Below are positions 1 to 12,630 of a DNA stretch of 64,000 bases, one piece after another. Below the pieces are notes generated by a model that made no database searches, had not been told where the DNA came from, and saw only the letters and a list, made by a program, of their open reading frames with translations. Numbering within the stretch: the first letter of the stretch is position 1; each line of letters starts with the position of its first letter. Where the stretch lies: positions 11,589,938 to 11,653,937 of the forward strand of contig JARUPZ010000008.1 of NCBI GenBank assembly GCA_031213475.1, in the 5' to 3' direction. Source of the stretch: Nereocystis luetkeana (Eukaryota > Sar > Phaeophyceae > Laminariales > Laminariaceae). A program made the position numbers and the translations under genes.

Positions 1-189
1 TGAGATGCCGTAACGCCGTTGTGGAGTCCGGGTTTGGGTGTGTACAAAACGTGAGTTTGAATAGGGTGTCTGCACACTATAAAAAGTATTACGAATTTTG
101 CTCATCTATTCCCCGACTATTATCTATTAATAATCTAAAATCGTACCATGCTTTAAAAAAACAAAAAAACAGCCGAAAACAAATTCGTA

Positions 190-880
190 CCGCCGCCGTG
201 GGAAAAAAAAGAGGAAAAAATACAAATGTTTTATTTTTTATGTTTCCCCCCAACCGCTGCAGGCGGCGCAATTTGTTTTTTCTGTTTGCAAATTGTCAAC
301 AGGGGGATATGAACCAGCTCGTGCGACGATCGACGCTCGATCTCGACATAAACTCTGCCCACGGCCAACCCGCTCGGTTTCTGGCAAGGCCAACAAATAT
401 AGATGACGGCCTCGAAGATATCAGGTGGACCCATGGTCTAGGGGGCGAGAGCTTGCCGGCGGCGTCCTACGGTATCCTCCCAAACCTGAAAAAAAGTCTA
501 TTTTTTGCCATTCGAGACGGTTGGAGAAGTTTCGTCTTCTATTTTGTGCAAACAAGCGGCCAAATGTTTCTTTATCATGCGCCTGGTCAGCTCCCGCCAC
601 ATGACACCGGCCATGGTGTGAAGACGGTGACCCTAGGGTGGATCATAACCCCTAACGGGCACACTCCGTTCAGAATTCATGACGCAACCGTTGGTTTTGT
701 TGATCGATGTCTGTCAAGGACTCGGAATCTCGCCGCTTCGAACCAAAGATCGGCCTCTGCCCCAGATTTGCTTTTTTCGGGCTTTTCCAAAAAAAAGTTT
801 ACTTTTTTACTTTTTTTTTTACGTGGGCCATAGGAAGCGTGTTCTGAATTTTTTTGGCGGCTATCTTTGAAATTCAAACT
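190..880 (+). repeat. Dispersed repeat R1, left copy
   Basis: About 690 bp that recur in inverted orientation at 54640-55380. Shared blocks include the stretch around 360-470 (TCTGCCCACGGCCA, then a purine-rich GGCGAGAGCTTGCCGGCGGC) and the block around 690-760 ending CTCGGAATCTCGCCGCTTC. Divergence is moderate with small indels. An open frame runs from 21 to 833 and parts of its translation (for example RTRNLAAS) survive in the other copy, so the element may once have been coding. No known domain was recognised. Family unknown. Confidence 0.7.
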
Positions 881-1035
881 TTTTATTGCAACTTCGATGT
901 ACCATATTTGCAAGATATAGATTCGACCGCTTCATTATGTTGGCCGAAAACTCTCCGGACACTTTGTTTGGTTTAGCCAAGCTTGCCCCGAGAGTGATCT
1001 GGGGCCATGCCTGATACCGGCGGGGTTTTTGCGAG

Positions 1036-1446
1036 ATTTGCTGCCGCTGCTGCTGCTGCATGCCCACTCTGCTGCCTGCTGCTGCAGGAGATAGGTGCTG
1101 CTGCAGCTGCTGATGCACGTCACGGACTACTGCTATTAATACTACGGCATGTAGTGTGATGCTGCTGCTGCTGCAAGTAGGTGTGCAGCTGGCTGTGCAG
1201 TGCTGTTGTTGCTGTAAGCGCTGCGGCAAGCAAGCACTGCCTGCGGTAAGCAAGCGTTGCTGCAAACAACGGTTGCTGCAAGCGAGCGCTGCTGCACAAG
1301 CGAGCTCTGCTGCGAGGAAGCGCTGCTGCAAGCAAGCGCTGCTGCAAACAACAGAGCCGCCTCAAGCAAGCGCTGCTGCAAGCGCTGTTGCAGACGTTGC
1401 TTGCTGCTGCTTGCGGCTGCTGCTGCTGCTGCTCTGCTGCTGCTGC

Positions 1447-1505
<59 letters not shown>

Positions 1506-1727
1506 AAGCGTGCGCCCTTGCCGCCACGCTCCTGATCTTCGCCTCTGCGATCCCTTCTCGGGCAGAGAGGACAACGAAGAAGAAGGAGGGCGATCTTCTC
1601 GTTGTCGCGGCGTTGCTTGCACAGGGAGTGTCGACGAGCGCAAGTTTGATCGCGCTGCTGCCTGTTGGTGCTTGCTGTGCTGCTTACTGATTCTGCAGCT
1701 TGCTGCTGCTGCTGCTGCTGCTGCTAT
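1036..1727. repeat. CTG/CAG-rich microsatellite region
   Basis: Impure CTG triplets from about 1036, a near-pure (CTG)n run at about 1436-1505 and a second run at 1698-1725. The sequence between is a degenerate array of GCTGCTGCAAGCAAGCG-like units. Open frames through it (poly-Q, poly-A, poly-S, poly-C, poly-L) exist because the triplet has no stop in several frames; none shows a domain, so no CDS is called. Confidence 0.9.
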
Positions 1728-1984
1728 AAAATAGGCACTGCTGCTCCTCGACTTCCACGACTTATGTTCTGCTCGTTGGGTCCTGTAAAAGTGCTGCCGC
1801 TGCTGCAAGTGTTTTTTTTTTCTAAAAACGGGTCGGGTCATGACCCGCGAAGAGCCCTGGAAATAATCGGAGCTAGGGCAGAAAAACGAAAAGTCCTCAT
1901 AAAAAAAAGGGCGGCAGACAGACGTGCTTCCATTGGCTATGTTGTCGGGACTTTTGGCAATAATATCAGTTTTTTTTTGTGAGG

Positions 1985-2100
1985 CGTGCAACACAGGTGC
2001 TTGGTGCAAGCAATATCTGCCTGTCGGCGAAAAGCCGACATGCTCCGTCCCGGGATTGTAGGGATGCGAGGGTCTATGGTCATAGAGAGGCGAATTGAAA
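1985..2100 (+). repeat. Dispersed repeat R3, copy 1 (truncated)
   Basis: Shares GCTTGGTGCAAGC, the CTGTCGGCGAAAA block, CATGCTCCGTCCC and GGATGCGAGGGTCTATGG with copies near 7060, 25728 and 44037. The 5' part carried by the other copies (TTCTTAGTAGGATGCAGC) is missing here. Function unknown; possibly a short non-autonomous element. Confidence 0.75.
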
Positions 2101-2414
2101 AACAGTTTCGGCGAACAAAAAAGGCCACAACCATTTTTAAATTTTTGGGACTGCGCCCAAAAAGTTGCGCGCCCCAAATCGCGTGTTGTGGCCCAGCTGT
2201 TGTTGTGGAAAAAATCGTACTGGAAATAGAGGTAATTATTTATTTTCCGTCTTCGAGCACACACGAAGTGTAGCTATTTACTTATTCGTCCCCGATTGTG
2301 CGCATACCGGAAGGCTTTCGATTATGATTATCTTCCCGACGAAAATCCCCGACACACAAAAATATTATGCGCACACACCGACATGTTTCAACAGTTCACA
2401 TCTCGGACAGACCA

Positions 2415-2875
2415 GCTCACCGTAGCTCGAGCTAGCTCTGTTCGGGGGTAGCTCACCAGTGTGCTATATGAGCTACATGAGCTAGCTCGTCCGCCCCCGG
2501 CTTGAGCTATAGGCGGTAGCTCATCTGCACATGTTTTGTCAAAGCTTGAGCTATAGAGGACAGCTCATCTGCACATACATGCCCAGTGTGAGCTATAGGA
2601 GCTACATGAGCTAGCTCATATGCCCCCGAGATGATATATATGAGCTACATGAGCTAGCTCATATGCCCCCGAGATGAGCTATAGACGGTAGCTCATCTGC
2701 ACATGTTTCGAACGCTTGAGCTATTATAGGTGGTAGCTCATCTGCCCATGTTTTCAAAGCTTGAGCTATAGGCGGTAGCTCATCTGCACAAGTTTTCAAA
2801 GCTTGAGCTATAGGCGGTAGCTCATCTGCACATGTTTTCAAAGCATGAGCTATAGGCGGGTCTTCTGTGTCTTTT
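2415..2875. repeat. 42-43-bp palindromic minisatellite, array 1
   Basis: Tandem units of about 42 bp, each reading roughly TGAGCTATAGGCGGTAGCTC then ATCTGCACATGTTTTCAAAGC. Each unit contains an imperfect palindrome (GAGCTA...TAGCTC). Units nearer the left edge are more degenerate and carry GAGCTACATGAGCTAGCTCA blocks. The 42-bp period equals 14 codons, so the minus strand (2659-3045) reads as an open repeat of ALKTCADELPPIAQ, with no other support for coding. Confidence 0.9.
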
Positions 2876-3419
2876 TGTGGGGTTGCTCGTTTGTCTATTT
2901 TCTGCTTGTTTTTTTTGGCGATGTAGATGGTTTTTTGTTTCTGCCTCTCTGTCTCTTCTTCCTTGCACCGTATGGTAGGCTGTAGCCACGAAAGCCGTGT
3001 TTGAAGAACGGTGTGTACGAATTGAGATCTGATTCTGTTATCCAATAATACGTATAGCCTTATTAATGGGCGGTGGGTGGGTTGGACGGGTTGACTTTTC
3101 GCTGGCGTTGCAGCGTACCACTAGTAGTAGCAGTGTTAGTCATAATATGTATTTTAGAAGTCAAGTATGCGAATAAATACTATTAATAATAATAACATTA
3201 TTAATAAAGATTAATTTTGAATAAATACTGATGTCTCTAAAATTGAACTTACCTTTAACCTTGGACAGATCATTAGCTAGCTCATCTGCATGGTAACCTG
3301 TCCAACCGATTTGTCGATAATGTTAATGATGCTCCTATACTTACAGATACTCGTATATATTCGCACTTGTCCCCAATGGCGGGCTTTTCAACTACTCATA
3401 TTACATGCATACGTTGCCG

Positions 3420-3790
3420 AGAAAGAGCTACAATGAGCTGCGTACATGAGCAATCATTACAATCTCCGGGGGGGAGCTATAGGCGGTAGCTCATCTGCAC
3501 ATGTTTTGAAGGCTTGAGCTATAGGCGGTAGCTCATCTGCACATGTTCCAAAGGCTTGAGCTATAGGGGGTAGCTCATCTGCGCATGTTTCGAAGGCTTG
3601 AGCTATATGCGGTCGCTCATCTGCACACGTTTTGAAGGCTTGAGCTATAGACGATAGCTCATCTACACAGATTTGCCCAAGGTGAGCTATAGGAGCTACA
3701 TGAGCTACTCATGTTTTCCCCGGCTTGAGCTATAGGCGGTAGCTCATCTGCACATGTTTTCAAGGCTTGCGCTATACACGATAGAAGAGC
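3420..3790. repeat. 42-43-bp palindromic minisatellite, array 2
   Basis: Second cluster of the same unit, about 550 bp from the first, with the same core GAGCTATAGGCGGTAGCTC and ATCTGCACATGTTTTGAAGGC. The intervening 2880-3420 is mostly unique and AT-rich. Confidence 0.9.
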
Positions 3791-3887
3791 TAGCCTAATC
3801 TGTCCGAGGTGTGCAACAGTTGCTTCGTGCCTAGATACTCCGAAACCTGAGGAATTTCCCAGTGGCAAGTGATTCGACTTTGAAGTT

Positions 3888-3993
3888 GTAGTATTTGTAG
3901 TAGTATTTGTAGTAGTATTTGTAGTAGTATTTGTAGTAGTATTTGTAGTAGTAGTAGTAGTAGTAATAGTAGTAGTAGTAGTAGTAGTAGTAG
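3888..3993. repeat. TAG/GTA microsatellite
   Basis: Begins as (GTAGTAGTATTT)n-type units and ends as nearly pure (TAG)n. It uses the same triplet as the 1.6-kb array at 29180-30764. Confidence 0.9.
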
Positions 3994-4639
3994 TACACCA
4001 TTAATTGTGCTACCGTATTGATAGTACTATTAATAGTACTTTTAGGGGTTAATAGTAATATTAAGAGGACTACCGTACAACTATTGTTGTGGGACTATAC
4101 CAGTCTGTCACTAAAATAAGGCAGTTTTACTTGTTTGTGTGAGGTTACCTTAATAATAGTTGTACATTATGAAGTGTTGGTCTAGGGTTCGATTACAGTC
4201 ACGAGAACATTAACATTTGGTCATTTTTTCTCCGTTGTGTTTTTGCTCCACTTTTTTCGGTATTGTTTCTGTTGTTGAACACGGAAAAGTATTTTTTCCG
4301 CCAGTCACACCCCCGGCATACTAGGACTTCACGGCCGTTGAAGACGGAATGTCCTTTATTAAGAGGCCAGGAGGCCACTGTGAAACGGGACACAACTACA
4401 CTACGATAATGCAAAAGCATTATTCACGTTGTACAGTGAGTGTTAAAATTGCCAGATTTCCTTCCTGGGGAAAAATGGCAAATTATTCCGAGCATCTGGG
4501 GGGGGGGGATGATACCGATCCATTCCCGTTTTTTGCCATCCCCTCGCTTTAAATATATCATACTAAAGCCAATGAAAGCAATTTTAAGTGAATTTCTGAT
4601 GCGAGGTGCACGCACAGTCATTCATAGTATCAGGCTACC

Positions 4640-4721
4640 TTTTTTTTAGAGACAGACTGTAAACAGGACCTACATATTTTGATGAACAATATTTATCCCT
4701 ACTTACTATGGTCCCCCATAA
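4640..4721. mobile_element. MITE family 1, degraded copy
   Basis: The right end matches the family: CTATGGTCCCCCATAA followed by TA at 4722-4723. AGGACCTACATATTTT near 4657 matches the internal part of other copies. The left terminal inverted repeat is lost. Confidence 0.5.
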
Positions 4722-4844
4722 TAGTACTCGTACTATTAATAGTACGGGTACTAATACTACAGGAGTAGTACAGCACGCGAGGCACGCTAAGAACACCCTG
4801 TTATAGCCAGGGTACACGTATTATGTTAACTTCCACGTCAACAG

Positions 4845-6800
4845 AAAGACCATTTCTTGTCGTGCGAGGAGGTGCAAAACGCCAAACTCTTGAAGCTCAA
4901 ATTCTTACTATCCACAAGCAAGCGTGCAACTCGACATTGCTTTTCTTGAGCGGTTGTCAAGAATTGATTTTGCCACATGACATAACAACTACACCACTCA
5001 CCACGACCGCACCGACTATATCTGCAGCGGAGAAAATCAAGGTTAAACGCGTCGCTAAACGCGAACGCACCGCGCATTACGTTTTGGGACCGTCTAACCC
5101 GCCACGCGCTGAATTCTGTAGGGGTCGTTCTGATGGGCGGTATGCATGTTTCCGTGAGTATACCGCAGGATTAGACTGTAACCGGAAGGTGAGAGGCGTT
5201 TTGGTTGACGGAATGGGGAGCGACGGGATGTGACGGTAATCGATCGGGGAGCTCAGGTCGGATATATATAGGTCGGGAAAATGATTGGCACCACAAGCGG
5301 CAGCCGTGATGCCCGCCCCGCAGGGGCCGCCGGAGGCGGTCAAAATTGCAAAAACAAATAAGCGTATAAACCTCAAAATGTACGTCTTACTTTACACGCT
5401 CGTTTAAATTTCTTCTGGACGTCGTGACGGCTAGGTTAAAACGTTATGCAATCTTACAGAAAGTAGGACTAAAGGACGACCTGTGAACATGTAGAAAGAC
5501 AACGAGCAGAGCTATGATTACATCGGCGAAAATGTTCAACATGTTCTTCGCCTGGAGCGAAAGGGGGAAACAAACCGAAAACAAAAAGAACGCCGCTAAA
5601 TAAAAATCACCTATGATGAACAAAGAGGCGGCACACAAGCCACGTGGGCACTCCCCCCCGCCTAACGCTCGCGGTGAAAAAACAGGATTTACTGTGAGAC
5701 GAGGGCCCGCGCGACACTTCGCCACATCTATTCACGCCCTGGTCTGGAGTTTGCTTGGGGAACGCAGCCGGAAATGGTTGGATGAAGATTTATCGATAAA
5801 CGATAAAGGTTGTTACAGAGCTACATCCAGCGCTCCTGCGTCGCATGGGTGCTATTCCGCGGTAAACGTGTCAACACACTGACCATGGCACACCTGAAGT
5901 GCTACAGTATGTTTTTAGAAGCGCATGGAAAGCCCTCTCGCCAATACGATTACAAAACATTCCCCAACTTCTGGAACATGCCGCGATCACGACTCGGATA
6001 ATCGGGTCCTACTTCAAGCTGTACGGCTTCCACAACCGTCCTTACATTCGGTAGGACCGACGGTAAACTGCACCGTGACACCGTAGGCTACAGTAAATAG
6101 ACTAATACTTGGCGAAGACGCCTTTACACCTGCATATCACGTACCAGGTATATGGGGAATCGCTTTTGAGGAAGCATGCCAGGCGTGTCGGGTACTACTG
6201 CACCATGCCATCAGATATGTGTACGTACTGAAGAAGAGAGCAAGGCGTACTGAACCCAACAAAAGACAAAAAAAAAGGTCGACTAATATTCCCTCTGTGC
6301 GGGGTGCACACTCAAACGCTGCCCCAGGCTTTGGAATACTTCAGCATCAAGACAAATCTAGACGCTTAACCTCTCGAGCCTGCAACCCGTAAGGTACCAA
6401 CGCGGCTACCCAGCGGGATCGTCGGGGGCATGTGCCCAACCTCGTTACTCTCGTGCGCTCTAGCTGGTTTGCAATGGTCCCTTTCTAGAGCACTCGCCGG
6501 TTGGTTGCCTCCTTCGAGCTCGTTCAGAACACAAAATAATGGTAAAGGTTTTAGAGTGTGTGAACGAACTCTCAAAATCGTGAAGGCTCATCTTCGGGGG
6601 GGGCCTCAATCCGAGCGGCATACGACAACGCCACTTTAGGATGCGGTTCTCAGATATTCCAGTACCGAGTGGTGATCCGTAGGAATGGCCACTCGATCGG
6701 CGTACGTAGCTCGTACGGTCCTCGCTGCCCCGGTCGCTCACTGCTGGCAGAATACTACAATGTGAATACCGAAAGCCAATCCCCTGGTGGAAGATGTCCC
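4845..6800 (+). repeat. Unidentified dispersed repeat R2, copy A
   Basis: About 2 kb, repeated as copy C at 13435-15530 and partly as copy B at 8700-9530, all in the same orientation. Best conserved are 5900-5990 (GGAAAGCCCTCTCGCC, ATGCCGCGATC), 6340-6500 (GCCTGCAACCCGTAAGG, CACTCGCCG.TTGGTTGCC) and 6605-6700 (GCGGCATACGACAACGCCAC, ACCGAGTGGTGA). Short frames persist between stops and frameshifts, for example GKPSRQYDY here against GKPSRRYDY in copy C, which suggests a decayed coding element. No polymerase, integrase or transposase motif was recognised. Confidence 0.7.
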
Positions 6801-7059
6801 TGCGTGAGCTCGACAACTAAGGTGCCGTTCTCGTTTGTTTTTAATCGGTCACCACTGCTGGCGGTCGAATTTGATATTTTTTGTGCGGGGAGAACCTAAA
6901 CTCGGCACATGGGGGGTGGTTGCATCACGTCGTGTGTATGGAGTAAGGCACATACGACGCATCTACATAGTTGGCGCATTGTTGTCTCTGGCAGCGGCCA
7001 CATCGAAAACAAAATCAATTATTTAAACCTGTCAGCTATCTGCATCAACATTGAACACT

Positions 7060-7300
7060 CAAAAATGGTTCTTAGTAGGATGCAGCCCATGTTTCATGCC
7101 ACTCGCCTAATACCTCACGGTGCTTCGCGCTTGGTGAGAGCATTGTCGGCCTGGTCAGTGAAAACCCGGCGTGCCCCATCCCGGCGAGGGTCTATGGTCA
7201 CACGACTATCGCCATACCAGGTATATGAAAGCAGGTACATCCCCTCCCCCTCCCCCTCCCCCTTCCCCGTTGGATCTATGGTCGTACCACTACAGCTATG
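7060..7300 (+). repeat. Dispersed repeat R3, copy 2
   Basis: Contains TTCTTAGTAGGATGCAGC, CCTCACGGTGCTTCGCGCTT, the CTGGTCAGTGAAAACCC block and GAGGGTCTATGGTCACACGA. It is followed by a TACCAGGTA palindrome at 7215-7223 and a short C/T-rich tract. Same orientation as the copies at 1985 and 25728. Confidence 0.8.
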
Positions 7301-8699
7301 CACGATGTCGCGTGCAACTCCCCCCCCCCACGCGTGCGCGTTTAGATTGAGCATCCCTACGGCCTAACGCCGACCTCTCCGAGGAAGAACGAGCAATCGA
7401 TTATATACGCCAAACACGGCGCGTAGACACTACAACTCGCACTCAACATACTGGTTCCATAGCATATGCATTGACGTATGGCGTTATCAAGCGTCGGGTG
7501 ACAATCAATGGTATTTCCTACGTGTCGCCCGCCTCTCAGAAGCGCGTTTATTTTAGCGGGGGGGGGAGTGGTGAAGGAATATCCCCGGCTAAGGATTGAA
7601 ACATGCACGTCATGTGGCAGCCCTCGAGGTCACATACGCTGCGAGATTCGGATTGCATGTGTAATGGGTAGTGCCCGAGGTACAAGGGGTGGCACCCGCT
7701 CCGGAGGGATGCTTTTTGCGAACGCGAAATAGCGAGGGGGATCCGACAATCGGAAATTATCCCCTCCCTCTAAAAGTGCTCGAATCGGGCTGAAACGTTC
7801 AGGGTAGGGTAGTGTTTGGTTTGAGACTGTGAGTCTATCGTCGTGTCCCTCCGTTTGCATCCATACGATCGAGTTTGAGCTGTCCTACCATGCCTCGACG
7901 CGGAGATGACAGCGAACAGCCCTCCCCTGCTTAAACTGGGTCACACGTTGTCGTAAGCGCTGACCTTTTTAGGGCAGGGTAACGTTGTGGTGGAGATGAC
8001 GAATCTGGCATAAATGTGGGATTTGCTCGTACCATAGTCTGATTGAGCTGATTGGTGTGATTTTTGTAACATATAATTGATCTGCGGAGGTATGTGGTGG
8101 GTTTTGAGTATCCCCATATGGGTTGCGCAAAGATACATTTGGGTGATATTCCAGAATCCCGGGGGGAAAGAGATGAGAAGCCTCTTGTCCTCGCAACAAG
8201 ATCAAGTGATACTTATTTCAACTTCTGCTCCCACGCCTTTTGGGGAGGTCAACCGAACCGCACCCAGAGGACGAGTTGATCCCTCGTGTTGTACAAGTTT
8301 ATCCCGTAATCACAAAGTCTCGCCTCGGCGTTGCCATTGAAACCAATCTATTCTAAAATGGTATTTGCTATGAACAAGTGTACTTCTACTCTATTTTTCA
8401 ACTTCCTGTACACAAGTTTCGGGCGAATCAAGTTTGCTCTTTCCCCCCCGTCGGCCAGGCGCAGCCGAGTGGCCAGACGCGACATAAGCAAAAAGAGCTC
8501 GTAATGGTGGCGAAATGAACAATCAAGGCAAAAAGGTAATCCTAACATTGTTTTTGTTTCCGCGCAGCTTTCTTTAAAGCGCTCTTGAGGGTTTTCAAAG
8601 AAACAATACGGTTGGCATATCTGAGTTTTGTTTAGGTAAGAAGGACCAATGCGCGCCCTATCTGCAAACGCGGATGAAGTAGTGCGAGTTTATGAGCGC

Positions 8700-9530
8700 C
8701 TGGACAACTCTGCCGCCATAATAATTCCTGAAAAAATCACGACTTAAGACCCCGCGCTCCCACCACGTAATGGCCGGGATCTAGAGTACTTCCAGTATTG
8801 TGTAAGGCCTTGCCACCTCCACTTGAGCCTACGGTCGCCTTGCCGATACTATAGTTGAGTAGAGTGACATACGGCGAGGCTACCTGACACCTGCATTTTA
8901 CATTCCGGGAAAGTCGAAGTTGAAGGCGTATGCCAGGGGTATCGGGGATTACAATGCGTGTGCGTACTGAAAAACAGAGCAGCTAAGAACCAACGACATT
9001 ACTACAACGTGAACAGAATCCCGCTCTACCGTTCGGCGCGGTGATCCAAACCCAATCCCGTACCTTGTTGCACACTTGCATCAGGACATATCTATGGATG
9101 CCCCACCTCTTGAGTCCGCAACCGACAAGGCACCAACGAAACTACCCAGCGAGATCGAGAGGGGCGTGTGCCACGCCTCAATACTCATGTGAATCCCCGA
9201 GCTGTACTGCAACGGCCCCTTCCTTGAGCGCTTGTCGGCTGCCTCCCCCTCGGGCACTCCCAGAACACAATCATTTATTGCCTGATTTTTCCTATTTCGA
9301 AAGAACTCTCAATCGCGGGAAGGCTGATGCGCGCGGTAAACCCTGGAAGCACACTGGGTCCCACGGCACAACCCTCTGCAACGGCTCAAGTCGACTCTCG
9401 TTTTGAATATGACCCGTCGGAAAGTCTCCTCGTACGGCAGAGCTGCGATCGGCAAAGTTTTGCTCGATGCCGCCTCGGTCGCTGACTGATAAAAAACGGG
9501 CAATGACCAAGTGTGAATTCGCAATCCTCG
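8700..9530 (+). repeat. Unidentified dispersed repeat R2, copy B (partial)
   Basis: Matches the middle and 3' parts of copies A and C: a GCGTACTGAA....AGAGCA block near 8965, then CACTTGCATCA....CTTGAGTCCGCAACC and GCACCAACG.AACTACCCAGC near 9065-9150, then ...GAGCGCTTGTCGGCTGCCTCC near 9220. The first part of the repeat is missing or too diverged to see. The decayed hAT element begins just downstream. Confidence 0.6.
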
Positions 9531-9757
9531 ATCGGTAGGGATGGGTCTTGGATCAGTATCTACTGGTAGTACTCCTGTACTGGCAGTACTCCTTATACTG
9601 GAATAGAAGCTGCCAGTACAGCCAGCACTTGACCCACCTACGTGCGTCCTACATTAGGCTTCCTAAACCACATGGAAACCCACCGAATTTCACCGCATCA
9701 GATGGGAGAGGCTCTGTGAGACAAAGGCACGCACACACTAGAGGGAGTTGGGTACAG

Positions 9758-12630
9758 ACGATGGGACAATATAATATCAGTAGCAGAAACACGCCCTCTG
9801 CAGACCCGAACGGCGGGTCTCAAAATCCCGAAGCCGCCGCGGCCTCGAGCGAACCCGGTGAAGCAGAAATAGTGGCGGTCACGCCACCTACTGCTGCTGC
9901 TGCTGCTGCTGCTGCAGCTGGCCATCAGCAGTCGCAGCAGAACCAACAACTTGAGTAAAAGATGCTACGGGTGAACCACGAGCTTCGTAAGTCAAGGGCC
10001 GGCTAGTGCGTCTGCATTTTCCTGGAAGTACTTCCAATACTACGTTGCAGCGCGTTTGAAAAAGTACGCCATCTGAAGGCTGTGCACCGAGCAGCAGGAG
10101 TTTGACCGGTCAGAGATCATGTACCACCAATCGCCATCCAATCTGCTGAGGCACCACAACACCGACTTTCCCGGTCACCGAGATAGATGCGTTCGACGGC
10201 TGCATGGAAAAAAAGGCGGGGGAGAAAGCAACAGCATCTGGAGCGCCCGGCGGCTTGGGGGCGCAGGGGACGACGGGTATCACCACGTATTTTGGTGTCG
10301 ACACGTCGGGCTGGCAGTAAGAGCTGGTGCGATGGATGGTGGCCTATGCCATCTCTTTTTCGGTGAGGTGGCATTGTGTATGTATGTAGTAGGGCGTCTG
10401 GGGGCTTTCAACAGTTTTCTGCGGGGTGCTCTCGTGCTTTCGAGCGTTCTCTTTCTAGACTTTTTTATTTTCAAGTTCCTGTCTTTTTTTGCACGATAAC
10501 ATTACTCCCTTATAGAAAATAAATCAACGCGACAAGGCAAAAAAACACCACCGCAAAACCTTACCTTTAACCTTTGTACTGCGGTGGGCAGAGCACCGAA
10601 CAAAGTTGATCCCAGTGTGCGACACGATTTCTTTAAATACGCCTGGTCACCTGTTAGGTTGTTCCCAACTATTGGCCACCCTCGCCCCTTTCAGTGTCGA
10701 ATAATGTTCTCATCATTCCGGGGGGCGCGAGGGCTTATAAACCGGCGCTCCCATTTTGTTTACCGTTCGGAAGGACTTTATTATATCAATCTACCCATCT
10801 TGGATGTACTTTGACTTTCGGAGTTTGCCGTGCCTGCTGCTGCGTGCGTCCGCCACGCTAAATAGATGCTCGAGGATAAGAGCTTTCGCAGGATGGTGCA
10901 TGCCCTTCGCTCAAGTGCCCGCGTTCCACAGAAGAAAGAGCGCATCACCATCATGCGCGGTGTGAACAAGCACATGATGAGCGACGGCGCCGAGTTGCTG
11001 AAAAGCGAGCACAGGTGCATCCCCTCCGACAGCTGGACCTCTTGCGCCAATGGCAAGTACATGTCGCTGACCTTCAGTCTCATATCCCGCTCGTGGAAGG
11101 TCATCACTCTCTCGGTGGACTTCAGCAAGTCAGCAGGAACGACTACTGGTGACGCTCTGGCCGCCGGTATCGTGGTCGCGGTAGCCAAGCATAGCATCGA
11201 AGGCAAGGTCACCGCGATCACCACTGAACAATCGGCTCGAAAGCACCACCTCCTTGTTTTCAACGGGCCGGGAGTCAAGAAGGCGATGACGCTGACCCGG
11301 GGCTTGGTAACGCGGTACACAACATCAAGTCAAATGGCCGACCGCCTCGCGCAGTTCGTCAAGACCCACCTTGGTTCAGACGGCAAGAAGCCGATCCAGG
11401 GCGTGGTAGCTAGGGGGTGGGTCCACTTGCCATATGGCGCTGCGACTGTCGGGATTGAGGGAACCACTCGAAAAGCATAAGGAGGCTGACAAGTTGGAGC
11501 CCATGCTGACGGCGGCGGACTGGGCGGTCCTTGAGATTCTTCTTCCCGTCCTGGAACCGTTCATGCACACGCAGCTTCAGCTGGAGGGACGCAAGTACGG
11601 GACGGGGAGCTTGGTGGCGCCCTTCATCCACAAGCTACGCACCAACCTCGAGGGAGCGATCTTGGATCTCGAAAATGAGCCAGCTAGTGACAACGCCGTC
11701 GTCAACAAGGCAAGTGCGGCGGTGAAGCTATGCGTCAAGGCGCTCCACAAGGCTTCCATCAACAGGTGGTGGGGAGACGGAGGAAGCGACATCAAGACCT
11801 ACATGTGGAAATCGCCTGGAGGCATCCGCGCGGCTTCAAGTCTGTACAGGTGCTCGCGACCACTCTGGACCCGCGCACCAAGTTCTTGTACGGGATCTCG
11901 GTGGGCCAGCATGCCGACGTCTGGAATCTCGTGCAGACTGAAGCGGTGAAGATCGCGCTGCAAACCCGCCAAGAGCAGACCTCCGTGGTTGGCGTGTTGC
12001 AGCCATCACAGGCAGCAGCTGGTGCCAAGGCTGCTGGCAGAGGTGCCTCTTCGCGAAAACGCGCGCGTTCAGGTGGCTTCATGACAGCTGCACAGTCGGC
12101 AGGGAGGGCATCGACCCAGCAGCAGACGGACAGCGGCGTCAATGGTACAAAACGGCCTCTCTCATCGTCAACACGGCGCGGCTTGAGGTAGAGGCCTTCC
12201 AGGCCGCTTTACGTTTGCAGATGTACGAGGAGGTCGGAACGACGAAAGAAACGACGATACCGAGGAGGGACAAGATTACAGCGAGGAAGAAGACGACGTC
12301 GAGGAGGAAGAAGATGACATCGAGGAGGAACGAGAGGAAAACAAAAGCTCCAGGGTTTATCTCGACCCCTTGGAATGGTGGCGAGTGAAGAGCGCCGATT
12401 TCCCGCACTTGGCCGTCCTCGCCCGCCGTGTGCTCGCTATCCCAGCCACACAGGCGGAGTCGGAGCGCCTGTTCTCTTGCGCTGGGAACATCGTGACCGA
12501 GACTCGCACCAGGTTGGCTCCCAGCACCGTGGAGTTGCTTGTTCTCCTGCACCACTCGTGGAAGATTGTGGAGGGGTGGGAAGCGTCGAATGCAACCGCG
12601 AGGAGGGAGGTCAAGGAGGGTTCAGCCTAG
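9758..12630 (+). pseudogene. Decayed hAT-family transposase with BED zinc finger
   Basis: Reconstructable in pieces across frames. The N-terminal low-complexity part starts at ATG 9758 and includes polyalanine from CTG repeats at 9891-9924. A BED finger follows at about 10015-10150 (FSWKYFQYY, a C-x2-C site, then SPSNLLRHH); its first cysteine position is a TGA stop at 10074-10076. Another stop (TAA) lies at 10318-10320. A probable intron at 10363-10865 precedes FRRMVHALRSSA. The catalytic core includes SDSWTSCANGKYMSLTF. The hAT C-terminal dimerisation domain is at about 12355-12560 (PLEWWRVK, then ATQAESERLFSCAGNIVT). Frame changes are needed near 11410, 11820, 12160 and 12240, so the gene cannot produce transposase. 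Terminal inverted repeats and an 8-bp target duplication were not identified by eye. Confidence 0.9.

Noticed and set aside
1120-1734. Poly-Q/poly-S/poly-A frames in the CTG region
   Set aside because: All frames on both strands are open through the triplet repeat, and none continues into recognisable protein.
2415-3790. CRISPR-like array
   Set aside because: The whole 42-bp unit repeats with no unique spacers, and the context is eukaryotic; it is a minisatellite.
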